A DNA stretch of 64,000 nucleotides from Opitutaceae bacterium (GTDB lineage Bacteria > Verrucomicrobiota > Verrucomicrobiia > Opitutales > Opitutaceae). Below are positions 8,864-17,084 of the stretch, in pieces. The stretch covers positions 1-64,000 of the forward strand of contig JANQKV010000004.1 in NCBI GenBank assembly GCA_028280945.1. The letters run 5' to 3'. The translations under genes and the position numbers were made by a program. The notes beneath the pieces were generated by a model that worked only from the letters and a program-made list of their open reading frames with translations, searched no databases and was not told where the DNA came from. Every line of letters begins with the position of its first letter. The first letter of the stretch is position 1.

Positions 8864-10429
8864 TCATTCTCCTGCCCCAAACCGCGGCATGTGATACTGC
8901 CAGCGCAGGCGATGCAGTTCCCGGCGCATCTCCGCCACCGGATCTTGGTATTCATAATTTGAATACTGACTCGTCAATTCATGGGGATCCCGCTCCAGAT
9001 CGTAGAATTCCCATTCGTCGATCTCGTAGAAATGGATCAATTTATAACGCTGACTGCGCACACCATAGTGCGGTTGCACATGGTGAATGGTCCGGGGGTC
9101 CTGGTGGTAGTGGTAATAGATGGTCTCTCGCCAGTCGGTCGGGGTTTCTCCCCTCAGGAAGGGAGCCAGGCTCCTTCCCTGCATATCGCCCGGGTCCGCC
9201 ACGCCCGCGATTTCGAGGAAGGTCTGGGCCATGTCGATGTTCTGCACCATCTCGTCCACCTCCGTGCCCGGATTGCTCCGGCCGGGCCAGTAACCCAACA
9301 GCGGAGTGCGCAGGGATTCCTCGTAGATGAAGCGTTTGTCAAACCAGCCGTGCTCGCCAAGATAGAAGGACTGGTCCGACGAATAGAACACCACCGTGTT
9401 CTCCGCCAGGCCGCTCTCCTCCAGATAGCGCAACACTCGTCCTACATTCTCGTCCACCGCCCGGACCGTCCGCAGGTAGTCCTTGATATAGCGCTGATAC
9501 TTCCAGCGCACCAAATCGTCTCCCTCCAGATTGGCTTCGACCAACTCCTGGTTCTTGGGGCCGTAGGCCGCCCGCCACGTCTTGTATTGCTCATTGGTCA
9601 TGCGCGTCATGCGAGCGGCAGTCGCCTCCTTGGGCCCCGCGTCCTTCGCTTCAAACTCCATGATATCGTCAATCTTGAGATCGCCCGGGTGCATGGTCTC
9701 CGCAATGGACATGTCGGACATGCCCGCGGCGGATCCCCGGCCTTCGTAGTCGTCAAACAAGGTTTCCGGTTCCGGGAAGATCACATCATCAAACAGGTGC
9801 AGGTGGCGCAGGGCCGGCGACCACTCCCGGTGGGGCGCCTTGTGCTGCAGCATCAGCATGAAGGGTTTGTTCGGATCGCGGTTCTCCAACCATGCGATAC
9901 CCTTGTCCGTGACCAAGTCGGACACATAACCGATCTCGCGATGCTGGCCGGACTCATTGATGAAGTCCGGATTGTAATAGTGCCCCTGCCCGGGCAGCAC
10001 CTCCCAGTGATCAAACCCTTGGGGCGTGGATTGGAGGTGCCACTTGCCAATCACGGCGGTTTGATACCCGCCGGCCCGGAGCAACTTCGGAAAGGTCTGT
10101 TGGCTGCCGTCAAAGTTGTCGCCGTTGGAACGAAAGCCATTCAGGTGGCTGTGCTTGCCGGTCATGACCGCCGCCCGGGCCGGGCCGCAGATGGAATTGC
10201 AGACAAAACTGTTGCGAAACAGCACTCCCCGCTTGGCCAACCGGTCGATGTTGGGCGTCGGCGCCAGTTCGGTCAGGTGGCTGCCATACGCACTGATCGC
10301 CTTGTGGGAGTGATCATCACTGTAGAGCCACAGAATGTTGGGAGGATTTTCCGCTTGGGCAAAACAGAAGGAACCCAGGGACAGCGCCAGCAGGCACGCG
10401 CGGGGGAAAAATTGTCGGAGTCGTTGCAT
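8864..10429 (-). CDS. Secreted sulfatase (second paralogue)
   Basis: About 521 residues from the ATG at 10429; the longer frame starts at a GTG at 10450 and adds seven residues. A signal peptide (RACLLALSLGSFCFAQA) precedes PPNILWLYSDDHSH, the metal site. The formylglycine motif is CGPAR in NSICGPARAAVMTGK. FYSSDQSFYLGEHGWFDKRF provides the later ligands. Its sequence differs clearly from the sulfatase at 4.8 kb (CGPAR against CNASR), so the two probably act on different sulfate positions of one glycan. It sits 72 nt upstream of the FucP-like gene and 147 nt downstream of the SP-family porter, in the same direction. Confidence 0.93.
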   Translation of the reverse strand: MQRLRQFFPRACLLALSLGSFCFAQAENPPNILWLYSDDHSHKAISAYGSHLTELAPTPNIDRLAKRGVLFRNSFVCNSICGPARAAVMTGKHSHLNGFRSNGDNFDGSQQTFPKLLRAGGYQTAVIGKWHLQSTPQGFDHWEVLPGQGHYYNPDFINESGQHREIGYVSDLVTDKGIAWLENRDPNKPFMLMLQHKAPHREWSPALRHLHLFDDVIFPEPETLFDDYEGRGSAAGMSDMSIAETMHPGDLKIDDIMEFEAKDAGPKEATAARMTRMTNEQYKTWRAAYGPKNQELVEANLEGDDLVRWKYQRYIKDYLRTVRAVDENVGRVLRYLEESGLAENTVVFYSSDQSFYLGEHGWFDKRFIYEESLRTPLLGYWPGRSNPGTEVDEMVQNIDMAQTFLEIAGVADPGDMQGRSLAPFLRGETPTDWRETIYYHYHQDPRTIHHVQPHYGVRSQRYKLIHFYEIDEWEFYDLERDPHELTSQYSNYEYQDPVAEMRRELHRLRWQYHMPRFGAGE

Positions 10430-10576
10430 GAGGAGGGGCTCAATCAACACGCCGCGAGCCCCCGGCTTCCTTACGCAAATTCGCCCAGGGTGAGGGCAAA
10501 CGAACGCCGAGGCGGCGTCTGGAGAGGGGAGGCCGGTGATTGAGGGAGCCAGGGCACGCCGGCCAAACCGATGAAG

Positions 10577-11908
10577 CTACTTGGTCGCAACCGACAGCGC
10601 TTCTTCCATTTCCTCCAGGCTGCGTCCCTTCGTCTCGGGCACCGTGGTAACGACCCAGATCAACTGCAGGGCCATCATGCTGCCGAAGAATCCAAAGATG
10701 TATTGGGGTGGCACCGCGTTAACAAAAGCCGGGAACAGCAGTGTGATGACCGCGGCAAACACCCAGTGCACCGACACCCCCAAGGACGTGCCGCGGGCCC
10801 GGTGCCGGGCAGGGAAAATCTCGGAAATATATACCCAGATCACCGCGCCTTGGCCGATGCCATGGGAACCGATGAAAGCGAAGATGAAATAAGGCATGTG
10901 GGTGAAACTCTCGGTGGCGAAGGACCACGCGCACAGCCCCAATGAGGTGATGTAGCCCACGCAACCGATCAGCAGCAGGGTGCGCCGGCCGAATTTGTCG
11001 ATCATCCACAACCCCAGGAAAGTGAACACCAGGTTGGTCACTCCGATGCCGATCGACTGCAACAAGGCGGCCTGCCCGCCGAGACCGGTCATTTCGAAAA
11101 TACGGGGAGCGAAATAGAGTACGGCGTTGATGCCGGAGAGCTGATTGAACGCCGACAGCATGAACACCAGCATGATCGGCCTGAGCAGCCGCCGGTTGCA
11201 AAAGCCATGGGAGCTGGCGGCGAGGGTGCCCGATTCCTGAATCTCTGCCGCCAGTCGATCGATTTCGGCAACGGACTTGTCCGGATAGACTCCCTTCAGC
11301 ACCTCCTTGCCCGCCTCAACATTGCCGCGATTCAGGATCAGCCAGCGCGGGCTCTCGGCCATGCGCAGGGCCAGCAGCGTGTAAGCCAGGGCGGGAATGG
11401 CTTCGACGCCCAGCATCCAACGCCAGCTCCCCTCCCCGAACCCGCTGAGCCACGCGTTGGAGGCAAACGCCACCAGGATGGCAAAGACCAGGTTGAATTG
11501 ATACAGGCCCGCCAACCTCCCCCGATGGGCGGGTGGCGCCACCTCCGCGATGTAAAGTGGCCCCGCTACCGTAGAGATGCCGATTCCCACCCCGCCGATG
11601 AACCGGGCAATCATGAGCGTGGCCGGATCCGGCGCGACCGCGGACCCCAGTGCGGAAACAAAATAGAGCACCCCGATCCAGATCAGGGTCGGCTTGCGGC
11701 CAAATTTGTCGGTGGGCCAACCGCCCACCACCGCACCCAGCACCGTGCCCCACAACGCGGCACTGATCAGGAGACCATGCATGACATCGGACAGCCCCCA
11801 CAATTCCTGCACGGCTTGCTCCGCGCCGGAGATAACAACGGTATCAAATCCAAACAGGAATCCCGACAACGCCGAAGTCAGAGCCCAAAGAAGGGTTTTT
11901 TTGCTCAT
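10577..11908 (-). CDS. Sugar porter of the SP family (MFS)
   Basis: 443 residues, 12 predicted membrane segments. Family signatures are present: GFLFGFDTVVISGA in helix 1, D-K-F-G-R-K at about 67-72 (loop 2-3), the matching DKFGRR in the second half, and PETKGRSLEE at the C-terminus. These mark the XylE/GalP/GLUT-like sugar porter family. It is the first gene of the sulfatase operon. A GGAG about 11 nt before the ATG is a fair ribosome-binding site, and a 25-bp dyad lies just upstream. A proton-coupled monosaccharide uptake role is likely; the sugar is not determined. Confidence 0.92.
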   Translation of the reverse strand: MSKKTLLWALTSALSGFLFGFDTVVISGAEQAVQELWGLSDVMHGLLISAALWGTVLGAVVGGWPTDKFGRKPTLIWIGVLYFVSALGSAVAPDPATLMIARFIGGVGIGISTVAGPLYIAEVAPPAHRGRLAGLYQFNLVFAILVAFASNAWLSGFGEGSWRWMLGVEAIPALAYTLLALRMAESPRWLILNRGNVEAGKEVLKGVYPDKSVAEIDRLAAEIQESGTLAASSHGFCNRRLLRPIMLVFMLSAFNQLSGINAVLYFAPRIFEMTGLGGQAALLQSIGIGVTNLVFTFLGLWMIDKFGRRTLLLIGCVGYITSLGLCAWSFATESFTHMPYFIFAFIGSHGIGQGAVIWVYISEIFPARHRARGTSLGVSVHWVFAAVITLLFPAFVNAVPPQYIFGFFGSMMALQLIWVVTTVPETKGRSLEEMEEALSVATK

Positions 11909-11929
11909 GATGACGTAACTCCGTTTCCA

Positions 11930-11954
11930 CCGATTCGCTTATGGGATGAATCGG
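11930..11954. promoter_or_regulatory. Candidate operator: 7-bp dyad upstream of the sugar porter
   Basis: CCGATTC, 11 nt, GAATCGG forms a perfect inverted repeat 22 nt before the porter ATG. A second imperfect dyad (TGACGTAACTCC against GGAGTGACGTTA) surrounds it. This is the position expected for a repressor site controlling the operon. No regulator gene is adjacent, so the assignment is tentative. Confidence 0.35.
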
Positions 11955-12581
11955 CCCATGGGGAGTGACGTTATCCCATTAAATGACGTGCCCCTCAACT
12001 GGACACCGGAACTCCAATTTCTGCGGCTGAAGTGGTGGGCCTAAAGTTTACCCGCCTCCGCCGACGCCATAGGTTTATGCGCCTCGGGCGTGCAACCAGG
12101 GCTCGACTTTCCGCGCTTCTGTAAAACACCAGCAGGCTATAACGGTTTTACAATGGAACTGAGTGACAGGGCTGTTTCTCACAGGAGAGAACAGAGAGAA
12201 GCAGAACTTGGCAGGTGGAATCATAAGCTGACCCCTCCGCCGCTTGGATTTGCCCACGAAAAGGCACTAAAATCCAACCCTGAAGTTTTAGTGTTCTTTA
12301 GTGTTTTTTAGTGGGCTCCAAACCTCAGGCTGACGGCTCAGTACTCTCTGTGCCCACCTCTGCGCGCTCGGTGTCAAAAAATGCAGTGGAGTGGCTTCTT
12401 GGTTGGCTTCGTTGCCTCTCAAGAAACTTCAAACCCAAGTCCCATTCGTTGTCGGGCTTTACGCCCGACAGTCTCTGCTTCTGTAAAAAAATAGCTGACT
12501 GACGGCTCGCCGTATGAGCCAAGACACCAGCCTTGGAGGAATCTTTTGAATAAGTCCCCCGGAGGCGTCGTCACAACGGGC
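11955..12581. repeat. Non-coding stretch with dispersed-repeat fragments and a hairpin
   Basis: No credible gene lies between the sugar porter and the crystallin-like gene. From about 12160 the sequence is made of fragments seen in other intergenic islands of the window, such as CTCACAGGAGAGAACAGAG, CTGACGGCTC and TTCTGTAAAAA. A perfect 8-bp hairpin (TGTCGGGC, TTTAC loop, GCCCGACA) lies at 12450-12470. A short CTGACCCCT word at 12230 matches other copies near 26.8 and 33.3 kb. Confidence 0.55.
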
Positions 12582-13859
12582 ATGAAAACCCCATTGCCCT
12601 TCGCCGTTCTGATCGTTCTGGGCCTGGTCCCGCTCTCAACTTTCGCCCAGTTTGAACCCTATCCCGAAGAGGAGCCGGAGGATGCCTTCGAGGAAGTTTG
12701 GGTGACCTTATACGAAGATCCCCATTTCGAAGGCGAATCCATCACTCTTCCGGCCAACACCGCCCTCGAAGATCTCGACGATGTGCGTTTCGGCGACGGC
12801 CGTCGTGTCGACAACCGCATCTCTTCCATCTGGATTGAAGGTCATGCCCACGTCACCCTCTATGATTACGACGATTTTGGCGGTGACTCCATCACGCTGA
12901 TGGAGAGCGAAGCGGACCTCGAGCTCGTGCGGCAGGGCCCCTACGGCGATTGGGACAACGACATCTCTTCCATATCCGTCACCACCCATTCGGAGGAGAT
13001 GGTGTGCGAGCCGGGCCCGGTGGACGAATCGCCCTATCCGGTGGTGGTTGCGCCGCCTCGCCATCCCGGACCGTCAATCCCCGCCCCCACGGTGGTTGTC
13101 ACGTGCCCCAGCGGCTGCTCCCACCGACACTGCGGGCGCTCTGGCCACGGCCATTATGGCCATGGGTATGGGCACGGTCACCCCTACCGGATGGATCCCG
13201 CCATCATCCGCAAAGTCGAACGGGCCTACCGCGATGTCTTGCGCCGCAGCCCGGACAAGGAGGGCCGCCGCACCTACTACTATGTCATGCTCGAACGCGG
13301 CTGGAGCGAATCACGCCTGCGCAAGGAGCTGCGCAAGAGCGACGAGTATCACCAACAGACCATCCCCACGGTGGTGAGGAAAGTTTACCGGGAGGTGCTT
13401 GGTCGTGAGCCGGATCCGTCAGGTTTCAAATTCTACACGGAGAAAATGTCCCGGGACGGTTGGTATGAGTCCCACCTGCGCAAGGCCCTCAAGCGCAGCC
13501 CCGAATACGCCAACCGCGGTCGCACGTCCTCAACCCCGCCATCCTACCGCCCTCGCCCGGAACCCAAACCCGTCAAACCGCTCCAATCCGTTGCAACCCC
13601 CCGGCCCCGGCCGATTCCCGTTACACCGTTGGCCAAGCCCGCCCGTTCCACCACCGTGAGGACTCCGACCCCCGCAGCCACCCCGCCAAAGGTCAGGCCC
13701 CGACCCGTCGCCACACCCAAGCCGCCCCGGGTCACACCAACCCCGGCACCACGTCCCTCGCCTCCCAAGGTGGTCACTCGCCAGCCGAAGATCACTCCGC
13801 CCAAGCCGATGCCAAAACCCGTGGACCGAACCCGTCCCGCCCCACCAAACTTAAAATAA
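12582..13859 (+). CDS. Secreted beta/gamma-crystallin plus DUF4214-like protein with Pro-rich tail
   Basis: About 425 residues from the ATG at 12582, chosen because it begins the signal peptide (PFAVLIVLGLVPLSTFAQ); a TTG twelve codons upstream is possible. After an acidic linker come two Greek-key motifs, VTLYEDPHFEGESITL and VTLYDYDDFGGDSITL. Each ends in the calcium clamp D-N-x-I-S-S (DNRISSI and DNDISSI), matching the (N/D)(N/D)xx(S/T)S rule. A Cys/His/Gly-rich linker follows, then two 50-residue DUF4214-like repeats (AYRDVLRRSPDKEG and VYREVLGREPDPSG). The last 120 residues are a basic Pro/Thr/Arg-rich tail. It is probably a calcium-stabilised envelope or matrix protein. The combination is unusual. 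It is a single gene ending at a hairpin shared with the convergent TPR gene. Confidence 0.85.
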   Translation: MKTPLPFAVLIVLGLVPLSTFAQFEPYPEEEPEDAFEEVWVTLYEDPHFEGESITLPANTALEDLDDVRFGDGRRVDNRISSIWIEGHAHVTLYDYDDFGGDSITLMESEADLELVRQGPYGDWDNDISSISVTTHSEEMVCEPGPVDESPYPVVVAPPRHPGPSIPAPTVVVTCPSGCSHRHCGRSGHGHYGHGYGHGHPYRMDPAIIRKVERAYRDVLRRSPDKEGRRTYYYVMLERGWSESRLRKELRKSDEYHQQTIPTVVRKVYREVLGREPDPSGFKFYTEKMSRDGWYESHLRKALKRSPEYANRGRTSSTPPSYRPRPEPKPVKPLQSVATPRPRPIPVTPLAKPARSTTVRTPTPAATPPKVRPRPVATPKPPRVTPTPAPRPSPPKVVTRQPKITPPKPMPKPVDRTRPAPPNLK

Positions 13860-13895
13860 GAGTACCTCCGGAAGGCTCACGCAGACCACAAAGAA

Positions 13896-13915
13896 GGGGG
13901 CTCTTACGAGCCCCC
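13896..13915. terminator. Shared hairpin terminator between convergent genes
   Basis: GGGGGCTC, TTAC loop, GAGCCCCC forms a perfect 8-bp GC-rich stem 37 nt after the crystallin gene stop and 40 nt beyond the stop of the opposing TPR gene. The minus-strand side is followed by CTTCTTTGT, a moderate U-tract, so it works best for the TonB operon. It may also serve the plus-strand gene. Confidence 0.8.
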
Positions 13916-13954
13916 GTCCTTAGCAGTCTAGTGGTTGAGACCTTTGGACGACCT

Positions 13955-15343
13955 TTACCGCCGTATCTCCGCCGCCCGTCTCACCTCTTCGAGGTAGTCA
14001 CCCAAACGCCTGTCGTCCGGAGTGAGGCTGAAAGCAAGATCGAGAGCGTCGGCCGCCTCGGCATATTTGCCTTCACGCACAAGAAGCTGGCCTTTGAGGC
14101 GCAGGGCCGCGGCTTCGTGGTCATCAAGACGCTGAGCCCGTTCGATCATCAAATAGGCCCTTTCCAGATTACCATTGTCGGCATGATAGCTGGCCATTTC
14201 GAGCAGCGCTCCGCCATTGGAAGGGTCCTCTTCGAGAATCTGGGTGAGCAGGGCCGCGGCGCGATCATTGTCATACTCTGCCCGGGCGATCTGAGCTTGA
14301 ATATTCCACACCTGGAGGCGTTGCTCGCGCTCAAGGTCAATCCCGTAGACGGACTCGATGCGGGCGAGCAGAGCCTTCGCTTCTTCGGCGGCGCCATATC
14401 GCAGGAGAATTGAGGATACGAAGATCGGCACATCCGAATCGGGCAACTCATCAACGTTGCTGAGCATCTCCTGATAGACGTCCAGGGCCAAACCGAAGTC
14501 TTCCCGGTTGAGGTAGATGTTCCCCAGGAGCTCGAGGTTTGCGACGGTTGCCTGCCCTCGAATACGGAGAATTTCCAAAATTTCAGCCGCCTTCTCCGGC
14601 CGCTCGAGGTTGATGTTCACGTTCACGAGGAAGAGCCAATAATCCAGCGAGTCGGGATCCGTCTTCAGCAGCCCTTCCATGAGTGAGCCGGCCGCGGAGA
14701 AATCCTCGAGAGACATGAGCGCCTGGGACAGACCGAGCGTCCAGTCCTTGTTCTCCGGATCAAGCATGAGAGCCTGACGGTAGGAATTCTCCGCCGCAAC
14801 GTAGTCCTCAAGGTTGAAGTGAGAGTAACCGAGGAGACCGAAGGTGCGCGAACTGGACTCACCCAGTTCGATGGCCCGGCCGAGGGACGCCGCGGCCGCG
14901 GCATAGTTCTCCTGCTGCAGATAGATCAGGCCAAGATTCTGGTGGGCGCGGCGGAACTCATTGAAGCGGCGGATCGCTTCGGTATAGTCGGCGGTGGCCT
15001 GCGTGAGCTGGTTGTTCTGGAAGTAGAGATTGCCGCGGACAAAGAGCATGGTCGCACTGCTGGAGGCTCCGAGCGATTCATTGAGTAGGGCCAACGCGGC
15101 GTTGGGGTCATCCTGGATGAGGGTGCTCAGCTCCCCCAAAAGAGGGCGCTCGTCTTCATTGATCCGGGGTTCGGAGTTGGCGATCGTCGCGTAGGTGCCG
15201 AGGAAGCGTTCGACAAAAACCGGATCACGCCAGAACTCACGGGTCATTTCGACGGGAATCTGTGCAGACAGAGAGTGAGAGCCGGCGAGAACAAGCAGTC
15301 CGAAGACAAGGCGCCGGATAACATGCGGGGTGAGTTGCTTCAT
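13955..15343 (-). CDS. Periplasmic TPR-repeat protein of the TonB operon
   Basis: 462 residues with a signal peptide (RLVFGLLVLAGSHSLSAQ). From about residue 60 the protein is a chain of 34-residue tetratricopeptide units, for example AHQNLGLIYLQQENYAAAAASLGRAIEL and SYRQALMLDPENKDWTLGLSQAL. It probably scaffolds protein contacts in the periplasm. It is the last gene of the DUF3450-TtpC-ExbB-ExbD-TonB operon, 21 nt after tonB. Vibrio and Shewanella TonB2-type systems also carry a TPR protein beside TonB, and a role in stabilising the complex is inferred from that. Confidence 0.88.
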   Translation of the reverse strand: MKQLTPHVIRRLVFGLLVLAGSHSLSAQIPVEMTREFWRDPVFVERFLGTYATIANSEPRINEDERPLLGELSTLIQDDPNAALALLNESLGASSSATMLFVRGNLYFQNNQLTQATADYTEAIRRFNEFRRAHQNLGLIYLQQENYAAAAASLGRAIELGESSSRTFGLLGYSHFNLEDYVAAENSYRQALMLDPENKDWTLGLSQALMSLEDFSAAGSLMEGLLKTDPDSLDYWLFLVNVNINLERPEKAAEILEILRIRGQATVANLELLGNIYLNREDFGLALDVYQEMLSNVDELPDSDVPIFVSSILLRYGAAEEAKALLARIESVYGIDLEREQRLQVWNIQAQIARAEYDNDRAAALLTQILEEDPSNGGALLEMASYHADNGNLERAYLMIERAQRLDDHEAAALRLKGQLLVREGKYAEAADALDLAFSLTPDDRRLGDYLEEVRRAAEIRR

Positions 15344-15364
15344 AAAATGATTGGATGTGAGAGG

Positions 15365-16048
15365 TTATCGAATGACGAAGGGAACGGGGACACGCATCCG
15401 GAACTTGACCTTCTTGCCGTCCTTTTCCCCGGGCTCAAAACGCCACTTGCGCACCGCCGTGCGGGCAGCCTCGCCAAACTCAGGGTGAGTGGTTTTCTCA
15501 ATGCGCGCGTCCTCCACCCGCCCGTTGGTATCGACGATAAAAAAGATGACGGCTTCGCCGCTGATGCCGGCCCGCCTTAGTTCAAAGGGGTAGCGCGGGG
15601 CGGTTTGGGAAAGGGCCTTGGGAATGTAGTCCAGATCGCTGATGCTGAAGATGTCCATCGATCCGAGCGCGTTCTGATTCACGTCGAATCCAGGCATGCC
15701 GAAATCTCCGGCAAGGTCGCCGGCTCCGGGATTGAGCGAAAGCTCGATCTGCTCCAGCGAGAGCTTGGGAGGCTCCGGCGGTTCCTCCTCCATCTCGGGC
15801 GGTGGCTCCTCGGGCGGCGGTGGCTCCTCGGGCGGCGGCGGTTCCGGAGGCGGCAGGACAAAGCTCTGGATCATGTCATCGCGCGGGGGCTGCCGCTCGA
15901 AGGCCATGAACTGGGTGATGGGAATCAGCACGAAGACCGTGGCCGTGACGACCGCGGACAGGAACATGCTCATGCCGGTGCGCGCTTCCGGTGCTCCGGG
16001 GGTAAAGGACGGTTCGTCCGAACGATCTACCGGTGGTTGCTCCGACAT
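15365..16048 (-). CDS. tonB: TonB family energy-transducing protein
   Basis: 227 residues. One N-terminal membrane anchor (MFLSAVVTATVFVLIPITQF, about 28-47) is followed by a short Pro/Glu-rich spacer (PPPEPPPPEEPPPPEEPPPE). The C-terminal TonB domain covers about 140-227: APRYPFELRRAGISGEAVIFF and VRKWRFEPGEKDGKKVKFRM match the family's beta-alpha-beta fold. The spacer is acidic (PE), not the EP/KP repeat of E. coli TonB, and short; a short periplasmic span fits the TonB2-type class that depends on TtpC. The gene starts 3 nt after exbD. It should transmit proton-motive energy to TonB-dependent receptors such as the one at 1.5 kb. Confidence 0.92.
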   Translation of the reverse strand: MSEQPPVDRSDEPSFTPGAPEARTGMSMFLSAVVTATVFVLIPITQFMAFERQPPRDDMIQSFVLPPPEPPPPEEPPPPEEPPPEMEEEPPEPPKLSLEQIELSLNPGAGDLAGDFGMPGFDVNQNALGSMDIFSISDLDYIPKALSQTAPRYPFELRRAGISGEAVIFFIVDTNGRVEDARIEKTTHPEFGEAARTAVRKWRFEPGEKDGKKVKFRMRVPVPFVIR

Positions 16049-16051
16049 CGT

Positions 16052-16453
16052 TTATCGCAGGGTCGAGAAGTTGATCTGGGTTGCGCCGGCCAGTTTCGCC
16101 TCACCGTAGACCTTGGCAAAGATGCCGTGCGATGCGCCCTCGTCAGCCTGGATGATCACGGGGATGTCCTCCTTGAGCAGGAGCTGCTTGATCTGGGGAC
16201 CGACGCCCGTGACCCCGATGTCCTTGCCCCCATACACCACCTTGTCGTTGGCGGTGATGGCGATCAGGATGCTGTTCTTTTCCAGCTGCACACTGGAGGA
16301 GGCATCGGGGCGGTTCACCTCCACTCCCGTCTCTTCCACGAACACCGTCGTGACGATGAAGAAAATCAACAGAATGAAGATACAGTCGATCATCGGTGAG
16401 AGGTTGATCTCGACCGCATCACTGTCTTCTCGGCTCTTGCGTCTCTTTGACAT
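16052..16453 (-). CDS. exbD: ExbD/TolR family proton-channel subunit
   Basis: 133 residues. The single membrane helix contains the essential acidic residue, D23, in [20 protein letters not shown]. The periplasmic part has the ExbD/TolR fold: [15 protein letters not shown], then [18 protein letters not shown]. It forms the proton-conducting stator with the ExbB protein encoded 14 nt upstream, powering TonB. It starts with a basic, charged cytoplasmic tail (SKRRKSRED). Confidence 0.95.
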   Translation of the reverse strand: MSKRRKSREDSDAVEINLSPMIDCIFILLIFFIVTTVFVEETGVEVNRPDASSSVQLEKNSILIAITANDKVVYGGKDIGVTGVGPQIKQLLLKEDIPVIIQADEGASHGIFAKVYGEAKLAGATQINFSTLR

Positions 16454-16467
16454 GGGATAAAGGGGGG

Positions 16468-17064
16468 TTAGGAGGGAAAGTTGAATTTGGAGAGCGTCAT
16501 GCCCTCGAGTTTGATGATGCGGGACCGCCAGAGTTTGATCCGGCGCTGGATGACCAGCACCATGAAGATACCGGGAAGCGCGATCATCAGGCCGGTTTGA
16601 GTTGTGATCAAAGCCTGGGAAATGCCCTCCGCCACGCGGCTGGCCGTATCGCTGCCGGCACCTTTGGAAATGCCGTCGAATGTGAACAACATGCCGATCA
16701 CCGTGCCCAGCAGCCCCATCAAGGGCGCGGCGGCCACCATCATGCGCACCAGCGTGAGGCGTTGCTCGACATGCACGAGCAGCGACTCCGTCACTTCTTC
16801 GAAGCGACCGCGGATCTGGGCGGAGCTGCTGACCCCGTGCTGCGTGAAGCGGATGATCGCTCCGCTGGTTCCGGTCGCCTTGCTCGGATCAGTGATCCAA
16901 TCCTGCCATTCCCGCGCATGCTTTCCCTGCGGGCCCTCCTTGTAGCAATACAGCAGTACCTGCATGGCCGTGTAGTAGAGCATCGCCGCCAGCAGCAGCA
17001 GCGGAATCATGACCCAACCGCCGCTGAGCCAGATCCGGATGACGTTATCGAGATTTGCGTCCAT
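16468..17064 (-). CDS. exbB: ExbB (MotA/TolQ/ExbB family) proton-channel subunit
   Basis: 198 residues with three membrane segments: [20 protein letters not shown] near the N-terminus, then the MotA/TolQ/ExbB core, [20 protein letters not shown] and [23 protein letters not shown]. This is the short, canonical partner of ExbD and corresponds to ExbB2 of TonB2-type systems. It follows the long ExbB-like gene by 20 nt and precedes exbD by 14 nt. Confidence 0.93.
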   Translation of the reverse strand: MDANLDNVIRIWLSGGWVMIPLLLLAAMLYYTAMQVLLYCYKEGPQGKHAREWQDWITDPSKATGTSGAIIRFTQHGVSSSAQIRGRFEEVTESLLVHVEQRLTLVRMMVAAAPLMGLLGTVIGMLFTFDGISKGAGSDTASRVAEGISQALITTQTGLMIALPGIFMVLVIQRRIKLWRSRIIKLEGMTLSKFNFPS

Positions 17065-17084
17065 CTGCTTGGGTCCGCCTCGAT

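Noticed and set aside
7397..10543. Long plus-strand frames opposite the FucP-like and sulfatase genes
   Set aside because: Antisense to well-supported genes; His/Gln-rich composition without any recognisable fold.
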